From Alistipes sp. (GTDB lineage Bacteria > Bacteroidota > Bacteroidia > Bacteroidales > Rikenellaceae): a stretch of DNA of 6,425 nt. Made by a program: the position numbers and the translations under genes. The first letter of the stretch is position 1, and the number at the start of each line of letters is the position of its first letter. The DNA is taken from NCBI GenBank assembly GCA_017380955.1, contig JAFOCZ010000053.1, positions 1 through 6,425 on the forward strand, written 5' to 3'. Shown here in pieces: positions 4,779 through 6,425 of this stretch. The notes under the pieces were generated by a model. That model did not search any database, was not told the DNA's origin, and saw only the letters and a list, made by a program, of their open reading frames with translations.

Positions 4779-6425
4779 ATGAGAAAATTCTTAACTATGT
4801 GTTTGGGTATGGCCATTCTCGCATTGGCTATTCCTGCCCAAGTGTTTGCCCAGTCGGGTAAATACGAGGTCAAAGGTGTGGTAGTTGATACTACCGGCAC
4901 ACCGGTTATCGGAGCCACTGTTATCGAGCAGGGTACGACAAACGGTGTCACCACCGATGTTAACGGTCAGTTCGTACTGAAGGTTAACAGCAGCGAGTCA
5001 GTAATCTCTGTAAGTTACATTGGTTACTTGACACAGAATTTGGCTGCCAACTCTGAGTTGTTGCAGCGTCTTGTCCTCGAGGAGGACTCAGCAATGATCG
5101 ACGACGTTGTTGTCATCGGTTATGGTACTGTAAAGAAGGATGATCTCACAGGCTCTATCTCTACAGTTAAGGCTGACCAGACAAACAAGGGTCTTGCAAC
5201 ATCTCCAACCGACTTGCTTCGTGGTAAGAGTGCGGGTGTTGTAATTACTACTGGTGACGGTGCTCCAGGTTCTGCAGCACAGATTCGTATCCGTGGTGGC
5301 TCATCACTCAACGCTTCTAACGACCCATTGGTAGTTGTCGATGGTCTCCCTATCTCTAACTCTGGTATCTCTGGTACATCAAATGCTTTGGCATCTATCA
5401 ACCCAGCCGATATCGAGTCATTCACAGTGTTGAAGGATGCATCTGCTACTGCTATCTACGGTTCACGTGCGTCAAACGGTGTCATCATCATCACCACAAA
5501 GAAGGGCTCTAAGTACGACACTGGTGCTCCACACGTTGCTGTAGACTTCACAGCATCGTTGAGCCAGAACTCTCGCTTTGTAGATGTTATGACCGGCGAC
5601 GAGATGCGTCAGACTTTGGAGTGGTACTATGGCACTCAGGATACTGATGCTTATCGTTCTGCTACTAAGTACACCGACGCTAACGGTAACTACATCAACA
5701 CAGACTGGCAGCGTGAGATCTATCAGTTGGCACAGTCTTACGAGGGTAACATCGCACTTTCAGGTAACGTGAAGATGGGTGACAAGAACAACCTCCCATA
5801 TCGTGTTTCTTATGGTTACTTGAACCAGGATGGTACTTTGAAGACATCTAATATGTCTCGTCACACTCTCTCTGTAAACCTCAACCCACAGTTGTTGAAC
5901 AACCACCTTACTATCTCTTTGAACGGTAAGGGTATGATTATGGACACTCGCTTTGCTAACACAGGCGCAGTATCTCAGGCTGTTCAGTTCGACCCAACCA
6001 AGCCAGTATACCTCGCAAACGAGGATGGTGGTATCAATGGCTACTACACTTGGCGCGGTGTTGATGGTAAGCACAACACAATGGCTAACCAGAACCCTGT
6101 GGCTTTGCTTAACGACAAGCACGACGTGTCTAACGCTAAGCGTTTCGTAGGTAACGCATCGTTCGACTACAAGATTCACGGTTTGGAGAGCCTTCGTTTG
6201 AACTTGAACCTCGGTGTTGACGTATCGAAGTCAAATGGTACTGTAGACGTTGCTCCAGGTGCAGAGCAGTCACGCCACGCTACTGCAGAGGAAGGTTCTG
6301 GTTATCACACCGACTACTCACAGTTGCGTCGCGACCAGACTTTGGAGGCTTACATCGCATACGCTGAGAAGTGGGGTGACCACCAGTTCGATATTATGGC
6401 TGGTTACTCTTGGCAGTGGTACTAC
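4779..6425 (+). CDS. SusC/RagA-type TonB-dependent outer-membrane receptor (N-terminal half)
   Basis: My translation from the ATG at 4779 is open for 549 codons to the window edge; full-length relatives have about 1000 residues, so roughly half is present. Residues 1-24 are a signal peptide (hydrophobic core, predicted cut after VFA before Gln25). Residues about 30-103 form the carboxypeptidase-regulatory-like domain (KGVVVDTTGTPVIGATVIEQGT, then SYIGY). DDVVVIGYGTVKK (108-120) is the hallmark SusC segment at the TonB-box/plug junction. The plug at about 118-242 has DLLRGKSAGVVITTGDG, IRIRGGSSLNASNDPLVVVDG and IYGSRASNGVIIITTKKG. The rest is beta-barrel strands. Such proteins pair with a SusD lipoprotein to pull oligosaccharides into the periplasm using TonB energy; a susD gene is expected just past the right edge. 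It sits downstream of an MFS sugar transporter, consistent with a starch- or maltodextrin-type locus, but the glycan cannot be read from this half. Codon use is strongly biased, indicating high expression. Confidence 0.96.
   Translation, partial: MRKFLTMCLGMAILALAIPAQVFAQSGKYEVKGVVVDTTGTPVIGATVIEQGTTNGVTTDVNGQFVLKVNSSESVISVSYIGYLTQNLAANSELLQRLVLEEDSAMIDDVVVIGYGTVKKDDLTGSISTVKADQTNKGLATSPTDLLRGKSAGVVITTGDGAPGSAAQIRIRGGSSLNASNDPLVVVDGLPISNSGISGTSNALASINPADIESFTVLKDASATAIYGSRASNGVIIITTKKGSKYDTGAPHVAVDFTASLSQNSRFVDVMTGDEMRQTLEWYYGTQDTDAYRSATKYTDANGNYINTDWQREIYQLAQSYEGNIALSGNVKMGDKNNLPYRVSYGYLNQDGTLKTSNMSRHTLSVNLNPQLLNNHLTISLNGKGMIMDTRFANTGAVSQAVQFDPTKPVYLANEDGGINGYYTWRGVDGKHNTMANQNPVALLNDKHDVSNAKRFVGNASFDYKIHGLESLRLNLNLGVDVSKSNGTVDVAPGAEQSRHATAEEGSGYHTDYSQLRRDQTLEAYIAYAEKWGDHQFDIMAGYSWQWYY

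Noticed and set aside
5760..6179. Minus-strand 139-codon open frame inside the SusC gene
   Set aside because: The plus strand encodes continuous SusC barrel sequence, and biased codon use often leaves long antisense frames.

Overview
The window looks like chromosomal DNA from a member of the Bacteroidota, most likely order Bacteroidales. Three things support this. A SusC/RagA-type TonB-dependent receptor has the N-terminal carboxypeptidase-regulatory-like extension. A-rich leaders without a Shine-Dalgarno motif precede the well-expressed genes. Matches to the Bacteroides promoter (-33 TTTG, -7 TAnnTTTG) lie upstream of three transcription units. I cannot name genus or species from the sequence alone.

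The left half (1-3041) is read leftward. In order of transcription it holds a polytopic LytS-type sensor histidine kinase (3041-1653), its LytTR response regulator (1656-880, ATGA overlap with the kinase stop), and, after a 127-bp gap with its own candidate promoter, a lipoprotein of the Wza/Poly_export type (752 to the left edge, C-terminus missing). The last gene suggests that a capsule or exopolysaccharide locus continues off the left edge. The two-component pair is complete; its target genes are not shown by the sequence.

A 349-bp divergent intergenic region (3042-3390) separates the two halves. It is the richest non-coding stretch. On the minus strand there is a near-consensus promoter whose start point falls almost on the kinase ATG. 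Upstream of it are an 11-bp direct repeat at 32-bp spacing and a GCGAGG direct repeat at 21-bp spacing with an inverted copy between. Plus-strand promoter candidates and a structured leader precede the transporter.

The right half (3391-6425) is read rightward: a complete 12-TM major facilitator of the SLC45/sucrose-maltose type, then after 59 bp the first 549 residues of a SusC-like outer-membrane receptor. This is the expected start of a polysaccharide utilization locus: the SusC protein, with a SusD partner expected beyond the right edge, would import oligosaccharides across the outer membrane, and the MFS protein would carry the released sugar across the inner membrane. An alpha-glucan substrate is plausible from the transporter family but unproven.

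I saw no RNA genes, CRISPR arrays, insertion sequences or clear intrinsic terminators. Nothing here is clearly a wholly new system. The items most worth a second look are the divergent control region and the uncharacterised sensor domain of the kinase.
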